A stretch of DNA of 40,616 nucleotides from Coriobacteriaceae bacterium AM48-5. GTDB lineage: Bacteria; Actinomycetota; Coriobacteriia; Coriobacteriales; Coriobacteriaceae. Shown piece by piece: positions 25,667 through 34,389 of the stretch. Where the stretch lies: assembly GCA_027669525.1 (NCBI GenBank), contig JAQEDJ010000018.1:1-40616 (forward strand), given 5' to 3'. A program made the translations under genes and the position numbers. Under the pieces are notes generated by a model. The model made no database searches, was not told the origin of the DNA, and worked only from the letters and a program-made list of their open reading frames with translations. The first letter of the stretch is position 1. Each line of letters opens with the position of its first letter.

Positions 25667-26399
25667 GACCGTCATTATGGGAACGGGCCGCATGGGCTCG
25701 CTCATCCACACTACCGCCGAGGGCATTGTCAACGCCGCTGGAGAGCCCGTTTTTGATATCGTGGCCCAGATCGGTTTTGACCTGTCCGAGCTCGAGAGCA
25801 CCCCGGCAGCCGACGTCATCATCGACTTCTCGAACGTCGTGACCTTCGATGCCGTCGTCGCCTATGTCGAGCGCACGGGCGCGGCGTTAGTCTCGGGCAC
25901 CACAGGCTACACCCCCGAGCAGATGGACCGCCTGCGTGAGCTGGGCCAGAACGCCCGCGTTATGCACTCGGGCAATTACTCCATCGGCATCGCAGCCCTG
26001 CGTCATCTGGTAGCACAGGCCACGCGCGAGCTGCCCGGCTTTGACTGCGAAATCGTCGAGACGCACCATAACCAAAAAGTCGATGCCCCCAGCGGCACCG
26101 CAAAGCTGCTGCTCGACGCCGTCGTCGAAGCCGAGCCCGAGGCAGGCTACCACCCCGTCTATGGCCGCGAGGGCATGTGCGGAGCGCGCGACCCCAAGGA
26201 AATCGGCATGCACTCGCTGCGCGGCGGCACCGTAGCCGGTGTGCACGAGGTGGGTTTCTTTGGCCAGGACGAGGAAGTCACGCTCACCCACCGCGCCACG
26301 AGCCGTCAGATCTTTGTCAACGGCGCCCTGGCAGCCGCGCAGAAGCTCGTCGCCCGTGAACCCGGCTTCTATACGTTCGACCAGGTCATGTTTGCCTAA
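25659..26399 (+). CDS. dapB: 4-Hydroxy-tetrahydrodipicolinate reductase
   Basis: 246 residues from a TTG at 25659, inside the end of dapA and preceded by GAAGGGAG. The nucleotide-binding start reads IMGTGRMGSL, the middle has LVSGTTGYTPEQMDRL, and ETHHNQKVDAPSGTA is the signature with the catalytic His and Lys. It reduces the DapA product with NAD(P)H. Gene order and overlap show cotranscription with dapA and dapH under the lysine riboswitch. Confidence 0.95.
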   Translation: MIKTVIMGTGRMGSLIHTTAEGIVNAAGEPVFDIVAQIGFDLSELESTPAADVIIDFSNVVTFDAVVAYVERTGAALVSGTTGYTPEQMDRLRELGQNARVMHSGNYSIGIAALRHLVAQATRELPGFDCEIVETHHNQKVDAPSGTAKLLLDAVVEAEPEAGYHPVYGREGMCGARDPKEIGMHSLRGGTVAGVHEVGFFGQDEEVTLTHRATSRQIFVNGALAAAQKLVAREPGFYTFDQVMFA

Positions 26400-26438
26400 C
26401 CAGGTATCAACCGAATCCGCCCAAAGGAGAGATAGCAA

Positions 26439-27158
26439 ATGAGCAACGCAGCCGAGATGGATGCACAGGAGATTATCGACTACATCGCCACCGCGCCCAA
26501 GAAAACGCCCGTCAAACTGTACGTGCGCGAAAAGCCGGGCATGAAGGTCCAGTGGGGCAATGCGCACGTCTACGGCGGTCGTCGTGGCAAGACCGTCTTT
26601 GGTGACTGGGATGAGCTCAAGGTCATCCTCGATGCCAATGCCGACTCCATCGACTACTACGACGTCGAGAATGACTGCCGCAACTCCGCCGTCCCCATGC
26701 TCGACCTTAAGGGCATCAATGCCCGCATCGAGCCGGGCGCAATCATCCGCGACCGCGTCGAGATCGGCGACCGCGCCGTCATCATGATGGGCACCATCAT
26801 CAACATCGGCTCCGTTATCGGCGAGGGCTCTATGATTGATATGGGCGCCGTCCTGGGCGGCCGCGCAACCGTGGGCAAGAACTGCCATATCGGCGCCGGC
26901 ACCGTACTGGCAGGCGTCGTTGAGCCTGCGAGCGCCACGCCCGTCATCATCGAAGATGATGTCATGATTGGCGCCAACGCCGTGGTCCTGGAGGGCGTGC
27001 GCGTGGGCAAGGGTGCTGTCGTTGCCGCCGGCGCCGTATGCGTCGAGGACGTCCCCGCCGGCGCCGTCGTGGCCGGTGTCCCCGCCCGCGTCATCAAGAT
27101 GCGCGATGAGAAAACCGACAGCAAGACCGGCCTCGAAGAGGGACTACGTCAGCTTTAA
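26439..27158 (+). CDS. dapH: Tetrahydrodipicolinate N-acetyltransferase
   Basis: 239 residues. The N-terminal domain (about 1-90) and the following left-handed beta-helix of hexapeptide repeats ([51 protein letters not shown]) are those of the DapH (acetyl) rather than DapD (succinyl) branch. It transfers acetyl from acetyl-CoA to tetrahydrodipicolinate. So this organism uses N-acetyl intermediates, and needs an aminotransferase and a deacetylase, for which candidates lie nearby. Shine-Dalgarno AAAGGAGAG precedes the ATG at 26439. Confidence 0.93.
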   Translation: MSNAAEMDAQEIIDYIATAPKKTPVKLYVREKPGMKVQWGNAHVYGGRRGKTVFGDWDELKVILDANADSIDYYDVENDCRNSAVPMLDLKGINARIEPGAIIRDRVEIGDRAVIMMGTIINIGSVIGEGSMIDMGAVLGGRATVGKNCHIGAGTVLAGVVEPASATPVIIEDDVMIGANAVVLEGVRVGKGAVVAAGAVCVEDVPAGAVVAGVPARVIKMRDEKTDSKTGLEEGLRQL

Positions 27159-27178
27159 TAGTTACGCGGTTTTACCAA

Positions 27179-27211
27179 GAAGGCCGAAGCCCCAAAGGGC
27201 TTTGGCCTTTT
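27179..27211. terminator. Terminator between convergent dapH and NdpA-like gene
   Basis: AAGGCCGAAGCCC pairs with GGGCTTTGGCCTT (one G-U pair) around a short loop, followed by TTCG. It serves both strands. Confidence 0.88.
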
Positions 27212-27236
27212 CGTTACGGTCAATCTACTCGAGCCG

Positions 27237-28250
27237 CTATCGATTCTCGATGCTGCCGATATTCTTGAGCTCGATGGAGATGAGGCCGTTGGGTTCGTTG
27301 ACGAACTCGATGTACTCGGAGTTCGAGCCCATCTCGGCCGGAAAGCTGATCTCGATGCCCGTATCGGTACGAATCTTGTGGTTGCGCACGGCCGCGCGTT
27401 CGACCTGCTTGCGCTCCACGGGCACACGCTCAGGCACCTTCTCCTCAGTCAGTGCCGCGCGCACGCTCTCCTTGATAACCGGTTCGTCCTCAAAGACCTC
27501 ATCGACGATATCCCAGGGCGGCAGCTCCTCGTCATCCTCGACTTTCTCGGCGACGGCAGCCTTAACCTTGGCGAGCGCCACGGCCGTATTGGCACCGTGC
27601 TCCTCGGCGACTTCCTCGACCACACGCGTCACGGTGTCGATGACCTCCTTGCCTGATACGCCCGTGTCGCACTGCAGCAGGCCATCGGGGATAAGCATAC
27701 GGTCCTCACCGGCAATCTTGCGCTTCTTGTCCACGTAACCGATCTCCATGGTGCTCGCACGCACGATGGCATAGCTCGGCACCTTTTGCGAGGGGTTCGG
27801 CAGAATGGCGTAGTGGCGCGCGATGTCGTTGCGCACCTCTCCCTCCTCGCGGCCCACTTCGTGCATAAAAGCCTGCTTGGAGCCCAGCAGCATCACGGCA
27901 AACCAGCGGGCATCCTCATCGTCGTCAAAATCGGCCACGAGCACGTCGGTGGACTCGGCTTTCTCGGCTTTGGTGAGCTCGGAGGAGATAAACTCCGCAA
28001 TCTGCTGCGACAGGTCCACGAACTCGCGCTCGCCAAAGAAATAGCCCTTGAGCTCGCCGCCAAACGCAGAGTTCTCGGCAAACGTGGCGCGTTTATTGTC
28101 GGCCGAGGTACGTGCGCGGCGCAGATGCGTGGTCACGAAGTTGCGCACGGTACGACTCTCGATATCGAGCTCGCGCTGGCTCATAACGTTGACGGCAGAG
28201 TCAAAGTCCAGGATATGCAGAATCGCGTGATTGATTTTCATATACGGCAT
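27237..28250 (-). CDS. Nucleoid-associated protein, NdpA/YejK-like
   Basis: 337 residues. The N-terminus MKINHAILHILDFDSA and the later SYAIVRASTMEIGYVDKKRK fit the 37-kDa nucleoid-associated protein family, which binds DNA in the cytosol. The region around residue 245-285 is rich in acidic residues. The start could be the ATG at 28250 or one three codons in. It stands alone, convergent with the lysine operon. Its role in this organism is not known. Confidence 0.8.
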   Translation of the reverse strand: MPYMKINHAILHILDFDSAVNVMSQRELDIESRTVRNFVTTHLRRARTSADNKRATFAENSAFGGELKGYFFGEREFVDLSQQIAEFISSELTKAEKAESTDVLVADFDDDEDARWFAVMLLGSKQAFMHEVGREEGEVRNDIARHYAILPNPSQKVPSYAIVRASTMEIGYVDKKRKIAGEDRMLIPDGLLQCDTGVSGKEVIDTVTRVVEEVAEEHGANTAVALAKVKAAVAEKVEDDEELPPWDIVDEVFEDEPVIKESVRAALTEEKVPERVPVERKQVERAAVRNHKIRTDTGIEISFPAEMGSNSEYIEFVNEPNGLISIELKNIGSIENR

Positions 28251-28314
28251 TCCGTTCTAGATCGATTTCGGCACGAACCAGTATAGCGGTCGAGCCCTCC
28301 CGAGCGCATCGAAG

Positions 28315-28349
28315 ATTGGTGCATCGGGGACAGGTTGCTTTGCACCAAT
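28315..28349. repeat. Short repeat with terminal inverted ends, copy 1
   Basis: ATTGGTGCA and TGCACCAAT end a 35-nt element with the core GGGGACAGGTTGCTT. It lies 2 nt past the stop of the DUF2974 gene; a near copy lies at the other end of that gene. Confidence 0.75.
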
Positions 28350-28351
28350 GG

Positions 28352-29512
28352 CTAGCGCAGAAGCTCGGACTGCCAAGCCTCGAGCTGTTCTGCCAGACTC
28401 TTACCGGCAGTGGACATGTCGATCTGGGGTCGTTTGGGCAGCAGCGCGCATTTAAGGATTGCCACGATGGTCTGCGAGACAAAGCGTCGCGTATCCTTGT
28501 CGAAACCTTGCGCAGCCTGGAGCATCACGGGCAGGCTCTCGCGCAGATTCCCAGCGATATCCGCAAACCGCTCAGCACCCGTAGCCTCAAACACGGAGAA
28601 CAATGCATCTACAAAACGCTCGCGCTCGGCAGGCCCCACTGCAAGCAGCATCTCGCGAATGGAGCCATCAACGTATCGAGCACCGGCGGACAGGCGCTCA
28701 CAGTACACGAAGTCGCGACCATCAACCACCCAGCTAAAGGGATTGTGCTGCAGCAGGCTGAACTCGGTGCTCTCAACGATGGCATAGTCCTCCTGTGTCT
28801 CGAACATCATGCCAAAGATCGACGACCGAGGTAGCGTCTTATCGATGCGGCCGGAAAGATCGGCAAAGGCGTTGCCGTTCAGGAACTCCTCGACGAAGCC
28901 AGGACCATCATGGGAATACACCCGTTCGATTCGCTCACGGGCGACATCGGAGCACATCGCCGCACCGTACACCGCAAGGTTTCCACCCTTGGAATGACCT
29001 CCGCACAAAAGCGGCCCGTCAATCGCGTCCGCCGCCTCGTCTACATAACGCGCCGCGGATTCCTGGGCCGGCACAGGACACCGGAACGCCATGTTAAAGT
29101 CCTCTTTCCAGCCCACAATCGTACTGTCGGTCCCCCGGAAGGAAAGATAGCTAAACCCCGCCGGAAACCGGAACGCCATGGCTGCAAACTGCTCTGTCGC
29201 TACCACATCGCTCACGGCACGATAACCGCAAACGTGCACGCCACGGTAGCGAGGGCTTGCTGCCACGGCCTCCAACAAGGCCCTGCTCCCCTCCGGATCC
29301 CACAGGTCGCCAATCATGTCCCGGTAGCACTCGGCACGCAGCAGCTCGCGTACGTCTAGGCCCTGCCAGTTCGTCAGCTCCGCCATATCACCCGGCAAAC
29401 GCAAATAGGACAGCCACGCAAAGACCAGGCTATCCACCGCACAGAACGGCTGCTCCTCAAACGAATCAAACGTCGTCTGGGCATAGGTCAAAAAATTAGA
29501 GGAATCCGACAT
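28352..29512 (-). CDS. DUF2974 (Mbeg1-like) alpha/beta hydrolase
   Basis: 386 residues. The lipase-type nucleophile elbow is LLCGGHSKGGNLAVYGA, that is G-x-S-x-G-like GHSKG. FRFPAGFSYLSFRGTDST and ERVYSHDGPGFVEEFLNG are family blocks, and the C-terminus is helical. The family is annotated as Mbeg1-like, with unknown substrate. No signal peptide is seen, so it is likely cytosolic. The ATG at 29512 has GGGAGG upstream. The gene is flanked by two near-identical 31-nt repeats. Confidence 0.83.
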   Translation of the reverse strand: MSDSSNFLTYAQTTFDSFEEQPFCAVDSLVFAWLSYLRLPGDMAELTNWQGLDVRELLRAECYRDMIGDLWDPEGSRALLEAVAASPRYRGVHVCGYRAVSDVVATEQFAAMAFRFPAGFSYLSFRGTDSTIVGWKEDFNMAFRCPVPAQESAARYVDEAADAIDGPLLCGGHSKGGNLAVYGAAMCSDVARERIERVYSHDGPGFVEEFLNGNAFADLSGRIDKTLPRSSIFGMMFETQEDYAIVESTEFSLLQHNPFSWVVDGRDFVYCERLSAGARYVDGSIREMLLAVGPAERERFVDALFSVFEATGAERFADIAGNLRESLPVMLQAAQGFDKDTRRFVSQTIVAILKCALLPKRPQIDMSTAGKSLAEQLEAWQSELLR

Positions 29513-29529
29513 GGCCCTCCCATCAACTA

Positions 29530-29560
29530 TGGTGCATTGGGGTCAGGTTACTTTGCATCA
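29530..29560. repeat. Short repeat with terminal inverted ends, copy 2
   Basis: TGGTGCATTGGGGTCAGG and CTTTGCATCA in the same orientation as copy 1; 27 of 31 bases agree. It lies between the DUF2974 start and the ldh terminator. Confidence 0.72.
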
Positions 29561-29595
29561 AAAAGGCGCCCGGGCCGCGTGGACCCGGACGCCTT
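29561..29595 (-). terminator. Intrinsic terminator of ldh
   Basis: On the minus strand AAGGCGTCCGGG pairs with CCCGGGCGCCTT (one G-U pair) and is followed by TTTTTG. It lies just past ldh. Confidence 0.88.
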
Positions 29596-29623
29596 CATTG
29601 TAGCTTTTCGCTCTAGCGAGCTT

Positions 29624-29659
29624 GATTTAGCAGGAGAAGTCGATTTAGCAGGAGAAGTC
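29624..29659. repeat. 18-bp tandem duplication at the ldh stop
   Basis: GATTTAGCAGGAGAAGTC occurs twice, at 29624-29641 and 29642-29659. On the coding strand this repeats the last codons and stop of ldh (DFSC, stop), so the second copy is untranslated. Confidence 0.9.
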
Positions 29660-30595
29660 GACGCTGTCGATGATGTCCTTGAGGGCCTTTGCAGAGGCGG
29701 TGAGCTCATGCTGCTCGTCATCGTTCAGCGGCACGGGGACGCGGCAGACAACGCCGTCGCGGCCAACGACGGTCGGCATGGAGATGGCAAGATCGGACAG
29801 GCCATACTCGCCCACCATGAGCGAGGAGACGGGCAGAACGGTCTGCTCGTCACGCATGACGGCGGTGCAGATGCGCTTGACGGCCATGGCGACGCCATAG
29901 TAGGTGGCGTGCTTCTTCTCGATGATGGTGTAGGCGGAGTTCTTGACGTCCTCGGCGATGCGCTTCTCGGCAGCCTCATGCTCCAGATGACCGTGAAGCT
30001 CGCAGAAGGTGTTCAGCGGAACGCCGGCAACCTGGGCGCTGGACCAAGCAACGAACTCGGAGTCGCCGTGCTCACCCATGACATAGGCCTGGACATCGCG
30101 CGGGTCGACCTCAACGTGGGCACCAAGCATCTGCTGCAGACGACCGGTGTCGAGCACGGTACCGGAGCCGATGACATGGCCCTCGGGCAGGCCGGACATC
30201 TTGATGGCGGCATAGGTCAGAACATCGACCGGGTTGGAGACGATGAGCAGAATGCCGTCGAAGCCGGACTTCTTAATCTCGGGGATAATGGACTTAAAGA
30301 TGTTGACGTTCTTGTTGACCAGGTCCAAGCGGGTCTCACCGGGCTTCTGGGCAGCGCCAGCGGTGACGACGATCATGGCGGCGTCGGCGACATCGGAATA
30401 ATCGCCGGCGTAGATCTTCATCGGCTCGGCAAACGTCATGCCGTGCGCGATATCCAGAGCCTCACCCTCGGCGCGGTTCTTGTCCACGTCGATGAGGACC
30501 ATCTCGGAGAACAGACCGCTCTGCATCAGCGCGAACGCCGAAGACGAACCGACGAAACCGCAGCCGACAATAGCGACCTTCTTCTCGTTAACCAT
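29645..30595 (-). CDS. ldh: L-lactate dehydrogenase
   Basis: 316 residues from the ATG at 30595; the longer frame upstream has no ribosome site. It opens MVNEKKVAIVGCGFVGSSSA, the NAD-binding start. IVSNPVDVLTYAA, VIGSGTVLDTGRLQQML and AYVMGEHGDSEFVAWS (catalytic His) follow in the order of L-lactate dehydrogenases. It regenerates NAD by reducing pyruvate in the cytosol. A 9+4-bp hairpin (30621-30653) lies in its leader, and a terminator follows. Stand-alone gene. Confidence 0.93.
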   Translation of the reverse strand: MVNEKKVAIVGCGFVGSSSAFALMQSGLFSEMVLIDVDKNRAEGEALDIAHGMTFAEPMKIYAGDYSDVADAAMIVVTAGAAQKPGETRLDLVNKNVNIFKSIIPEIKKSGFDGILLIVSNPVDVLTYAAIKMSGLPEGHVIGSGTVLDTGRLQQMLGAHVEVDPRDVQAYVMGEHGDSEFVAWSSAQVAGVPLNTFCELHGHLEHEAAEKRIAEDVKNSAYTIIEKKHATYYGVAMAVKRICTAVMRDEQTVLPVSSLMVGEYGLSDLAISMPTVVGRDGVVCRVPVPLNDDEQHELTASAKALKDIIDSVDFSC

Positions 30596-30620
30596 TAGAA
30601 ACTCCCATCTCTCTCCACAA

Positions 30621-30653
30621 GCAAGCCGCCCGGGAACGACCCGAGCGGCTTGC
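30621..30653 (-). promoter_or_regulatory. Leader hairpin of ldh
   Basis: GCAAGCCGC-C-CGGG, loop AACGA, CCCG-A-GCGGCTTGC forms a strong stem with one internal mismatch, about 25 nt upstream of the ldh start. No U-tract follows, so it may set mRNA stability or block read-through from upstream. Confidence 0.6.
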
Positions 30654-30796
30654 CGTAATCCCAATACATCCAATCGGGACTTTGATTATGCTCCTATTCG
30701 CAGCCAAAAATCGACCGTTTACCGAAATTGTTTGCAGGATTCGTAAAATAACTGCACGAAATCGGTTTCGAGCTATTGACGAGGCGAAATAGCTTT

Positions 30797-31959
30797 CTAA
30801 TACAGGCCCGCCTCGCGAATGGCCTCGACAGCCAAAGCAATCTGATCGGGCGGCAGGACCAGCGCCATGCGCACGTGTCCCTCGCCCGAAGGACCAAAGC
30901 TCGCGCCCGGCGTCACCACAACGCCGGCCTTCTCCATAAGCTCCTCGCAAAACGCCATGGAATCGGTGCGACCACCGGGAAGCTTGGCCCACACAAACAT
31001 AGAGCCATGCGCGTTGGGACGCTCCCAGCCCAAGTTCTCAAGACCGTCGCACAGGGCATCACGGCGCTCCTGGTACTTCAGACGCTGCGCCTCGACCTCA
31101 TCGCGCGGACCGTTCAGACAGGCGATAGCAGCCTTCTGGATCGGGAAGAACATGCCAAAGTCGATCTGGCCGCGCAGTTTGGCAAAGGCAGAGACCACAT
31201 CCTCGCGGCCGACCAAAAAGCCGATGCGGGCACCAGTGACGTTAAACGACTTGGAGAGCGAGAAAAACTCCACGCCCACCTCGAGCGCACCGGGATACTG
31301 CAAGAAGCTGCCGCCCGGCTCACCGTCAAACACGATATCGGAGTATGCATTGTCGTGAACGATGAGCAGGTCGTGCTCGCGGGCAAAAGCGATGATCTCC
31401 TCGTAGACCTCGGGCGTGCCCACCGAGCCCACCGGGTTGGCGGGCAGCGACACGATCATATACTTGGCACGATCGGCCACCTCGGGATCGATACCCGCCA
31501 CATAGGCAGGTAATTATGCTCGGCGACCAACGGATAGTACTCGAGCTTGGCATCGGCAATCTTGGCACCCGCCTCAAAGACCGGGTAGCACGGATCGGGA
31601 ACCAGGATGGTGTCACCCGGATCGAGCAGGGCCAGGCCCAAATGGCCCACGCCCTCCTGCGTGCCGTTGCACGACTGCACCATGGACGGTGTAATGCCCG
31701 AAACGCCAAAGCGACGCTCATAGTAATCGCATACGGCCTGCTTGAGTTCGGGCAGGTCGCGCAAGGCGTACTTCCACATCTCGGGATCCTGGGCTGCTTG
31801 TGTGAGCGCCTCGACCACGTGGCCGTACGGCTTAAAGTCGGGCGTGCCCACGCTCATGTTGTAAATGGTCTTGCCCTGAGCCTTCAGCGCGAGCAGCTTG
31901 TTGTTGAGCGAGGCGAAGACCTCCGCGCCAAAGCGGTCGAGACGCTGCGATACCTGCAT
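30797..31959 (-). CDS. Class I/II PLP aminotransferase, possible N-acetyl-diaminopimelate aminotransferase (one frameshift)
   Basis: 387 residues after restoring one base near 31510 (CTGCCCTATG reads CTGCCTATG). MQVSQRLDRFGAEVF starts it, with GGAAGG upstream of 31959. Motifs: MSVGTPDFKPYGHV, VQSCNGTQEGVGHLGLALLD, LPANPVGSVGTPEVYEEI, LIVHDNAYSDIVFDG, and FSLSKSFNVTGARIGFL with the PLP lysine. It resembles LL-diaminopimelate and N-acetyl-diaminopimelate aminotransferases. Since dapH lies 4 kb away and no other DAP aminotransferase is seen, I infer that role. A strong terminator-like hairpin lies directly before its ribosome site. Confidence 0.85.
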
Positions 31960-31977
31960 GGTGCCACCTTCCGATAT

Positions 31978-32007
31978 AAAAAAGCGGCGCTCCGACAAGA
32001 GCGCCGC
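31978..32007 (-). terminator. Intrinsic terminator just before the aminotransferase gene
   Basis: On the minus strand GCGGCGCTC pairs with GAGCGCCGC (9 bp), followed at once by TTTTTT, 10 nt upstream of the aminotransferase Shine-Dalgarno. It can end nadE transcripts, or act as attenuator: TTGCAA (32048-32043) and TCTGAT (32025-32020), 17 nt apart, could be a promoter upstream of it. Confidence 0.85.
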
Positions 32008-32076
32008 GCGATACGGGCCATCAGATTGCAAAAGTGTAACGCTTGCAACCCCCGTATTGGTTCAATTTAGCCAACC

Positions 32077-34077
32077 TTAGTCAACTGGATTGAGCGCGTC
32101 GATCTGCGCAAGCCACAGACGCGAGCTGGCGTCACTCGGCATACGCCAATCGCCGCGCGGGCTGAGCGTCACCGAACCAACCTTGGGGCCATCGGGCAGG
32201 CAGCTGCGCTTAAACTGCTGGGCAAAGAAGCGACGATAGAACGTACGCAGCCACGTGTGGACGGTCTTGGCGTCGTAGACACCCTCGAAACTCTTGAGCG
32301 CCATGCGGTAGATCTTGCCCGGCTCAAAGCCAAAACGCAGCAAGTAGTAGAGGAAGTAGTCGTGCAACTCGTACGGGCCCACCAAATCCTCAGTCTTCTG
32401 CGCAATCTCGCCGTCGCCCGTGGGCGGCAGAAGCTCGGGGGACACCGGCGTGTCGAGGATATCGAGCAAAACCTCGGCAATACGCCCGCCAAAGACATCA
32501 GCCGCATAACGCACCAAGTGACGCACGAGTGTCTTGGGCACGCTCGCGTTGACGGCGTACATGCTCATGTGGTCGCCGTTATAGGTAGCCCAGCCGAGTG
32601 CCAACTCCGACAGGTCACCCGTGCCGATGACAAAACCGCCAGCCTGGTTGGCCAGATCCATCAGAATCTGCGTACGCTCGCGGGCCTGGCTGTTCTCGTA
32701 GGTCACGTCCTGCACGGTCGGATCGTGCTCAATGTCCTTGAAGTGCTGCTCCACAGCCGCGTGGATCGAAACCTCGCGGAAGCTCACGCCCAGGTCGCGC
32801 GCGAGCGACTCGGCGTTGGACTTAGTGCGATGCGTCGTGCCAAAGCCGGGCATGGAGACCGCCGTGATACCCGTGCGCGGCAGCCCCAGTGCATCGAAGG
32901 CACGCACCGTCACGAGCAGTGCCAGTGTAGAATCAAGGCCGCCCGAAAGACCGATGACTGCAGCCTTGGTGCCCGTATGGGCCAGGCGGGTCTTGAGGCC
33001 GGCGGTCTGCAGGTCGAGGATGGTCTCGCAGCGCTCGGCCAGGTCACCATGGTCGGCCGGTACAAAGGGCGCGCGCGGGAAAACGCGGTCGATATCGCAG
33101 GCATCGCGCAGGACAGGCTCTTCGGCCAACACGCCCTCAAACGAAAACTCAACGGCCGTGGCCTCCGGCGCATCGTCTGCGCGGGTCCACGTCGTCGAAC
33201 GACGGCGCTCGGCAACCAGGCGGTCAAGGTCAACGTCGGCGATGGCCATATCGCAAGTAAGCAGTTTGGTCGCGGCGAGCTTGGAGCCGTTTTCGTAGAC
33301 GAGGTTCTCGCCCGCAAAGACCATATCGGTCGTGGACTCGCCCTCGCTCGCGTCTGCATACGCATAGGCACAGTACAGGCGCGCGCTCTGATTGGAGATG
33401 AGGCTGCGGCGATAGTCTGCCTTACCGATAATCTCGTCCGAAGCCGACGGGTTGAGAATCACCGTCGCACCGGCAAGCGCCATCTCGGTCGAAGGAGGCG
33501 CCGGCACCCACAGGTCCTCGCAGACCTCAACGCCCAGCACCAGGTCCTCGGCGCCCTCATCACAGCAACGGTAGACAAGCCCCGAGCCCAGCGGGACCGG
33601 ACCCTGACCGGCAAATTCAAGCCAAACGGGATCGGTAGGTGCCGGAGCAAACCAACGGCGCTCATAGAACTCGCCATAGTTGGGCAAATACTTCTTGGCC
33701 GTGAGGCCCAAAAGCTCGCCCGCGCAGCACACGGCGGCGCAGTTGTAGATATTCTCGGCAACCGCAACGGGAAGACCAATGGTAAAGACAATCGGCAGCT
33801 CACGAGTCTCGTCGAGGATATGCACCAGAGCAGCCTCGCAGGCATGCAGCAGTGTGCGGTTATGGAACAGATCGGCCGCGGTATAGCCGGTCAGGTTAAG
33901 CTCGGGCAACACCAACGCGCGAACGCCACGCCCGGCAGCATCGCGAACAGCCGCCAGCGCAACCTCGACATTGCCCTCGACATCGGCGACGCGAATCTGC
34001 GGCGATGCCGCCGCAACCCGCAGAAAGCCGTCGTTCTTATTAGCCGAAACGCAGCATTGCCTTGTTGATCTGGACAC
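32077..34077 (-). CDS. nadE: Glutamine-dependent NAD+ synthetase
   Basis: 666 residues from a GTG at 34077 with GAAGGGG upstream. The N-terminal nitrilase-type amidase domain has its Glu-Lys-Cys triad in LVLPELNLTGYTAADLF, TAKKYLPNYGEFYE and LGVEVCEDLWVP. The C-terminal synthetase domain carries the PP-loop IGLSGGLDSTLALL and GTGDLSELALGWATYNGDHM. It amidates nicotinate adenine dinucleotide with glutamine nitrogen and ATP, the last step of NAD synthesis. It stands alone, with about 190 nt of noncoding DNA to the island upstream. Confidence 0.95.
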   Translation of the reverse strand: MSRSTRQCCVSANKNDGFLRVAAASPQIRVADVEGNVEVALAAVRDAAGRGVRALVLPELNLTGYTAADLFHNRTLLHACEAALVHILDETRELPIVFTIGLPVAVAENIYNCAAVCCAGELLGLTAKKYLPNYGEFYERRWFAPAPTDPVWLEFAGQGPVPLGSGLVYRCCDEGAEDLVLGVEVCEDLWVPAPPSTEMALAGATVILNPSASDEIIGKADYRRSLISNQSARLYCAYAYADASEGESTTDMVFAGENLVYENGSKLAATKLLTCDMAIADVDLDRLVAERRRSTTWTRADDAPEATAVEFSFEGVLAEEPVLRDACDIDRVFPRAPFVPADHGDLAERCETILDLQTAGLKTRLAHTGTKAAVIGLSGGLDSTLALLVTVRAFDALGLPRTGITAVSMPGFGTTHRTKSNAESLARDLGVSFREVSIHAAVEQHFKDIEHDPTVQDVTYENSQARERTQILMDLANQAGGFVIGTGDLSELALGWATYNGDHMSMYAVNASVPKTLVRHLVRYAADVFGGRIAEVLLDILDTPVSPELLPPTGDGEIAQKTEDLVGPYELHDYFLYYLLRFGFEPGKIYRMALKSFEGVYDAKTVHTWLRTFYRRFFAQQFKRSCLPDGPKVGSVTLSPRGDWRMPSDASSRLWLAQIDALNPVD

Positions 34078-34207
34078 TGGAGGCCCCTTCTACCCTGAGA
34101 TTCAGTCTAACGGACGTTCACATATCTCTAACTAGCCAAAGCAACCTCCCAGTTTACTGAGACGCTAACCTGTGCTAAGAGCATGTATTCCAAAAATATC
34201 TTTAATT

Positions 34208-34241
34208 AAAAAAGGAGAAATCGATAATCGACTTCTCCTTT
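34208..34241 (-). terminator. Terminator of the radical SAM/peptide operon
   Basis: On the minus strand AAAGGAGAAGTCGAT pairs with ATCGATTTCTCCTTT (one G-U pair) in a long stem with tiny loop, followed by TTTAATTAAA. It begins 25 nt past the peptide stop. The gap from here to the nadE start holds nothing else I can name. Confidence 0.9.
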
Positions 34242-34265
34242 AAGCGAGGCAAGAAAATTCCGAAA

Positions 34266-34376
34266 CTAATGGCAGAATTTATCCATGTAGTCCTCAAAGT
34301 CGAACACTTCTACCACGACGCCCTCTTCCTGAGACTCTTTCAGTTGCTCCAAGAGATCTTTGTTAATAACGTCCAT
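34266..34376 (-). CDS. 36-residue peptide, candidate RiPP precursor
   Basis: An ORF too short for usual gene finders, reading MDVINKDLLEQLKESQEEG and then VVVEVFDFEDYMDKFCH. AGGAGG ends 7 nt before its ATG and touches the stop codon of the radical SAM gene, 13 nt upstream, so translation is likely coupled. The first half is an amphipathic, leader-like helix; the second half is acidic and aromatic and ends in Cys-His. A strong terminator follows. I infer a precursor modified by the enzyme and exported by the MFS protein. It could instead be a small partner protein. I know no named family for it. Confidence 0.78.
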   Translation of the reverse strand: MDVINKDLLEQLKESQEEGVVVEVFDFEDYMDKFCH

Positions 34377-34389
34377 GCAGAAACCTCCT

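Noticed and set aside
30660..30790. A redox (Rex-type) operator before ldh
   Set aside because: I looked for TTGTGA-N-TCACAA and found none; only a small CGAAA/TTTCG palindrome is there.
32257..34068. A 603-codon open frame on the plus strand opposite nadE
   Set aside because: It is the mirror frame of a G+C-rich gene; the translation is Arg/His/Gly-rich without domains, while the other strand is a complete NAD synthetase.
34138..34200. Very short ORFs past the peptide terminator (8 and 18 codons)
   Set aside because: They have no Shine-Dalgarno and lie outside the operon's transcript.
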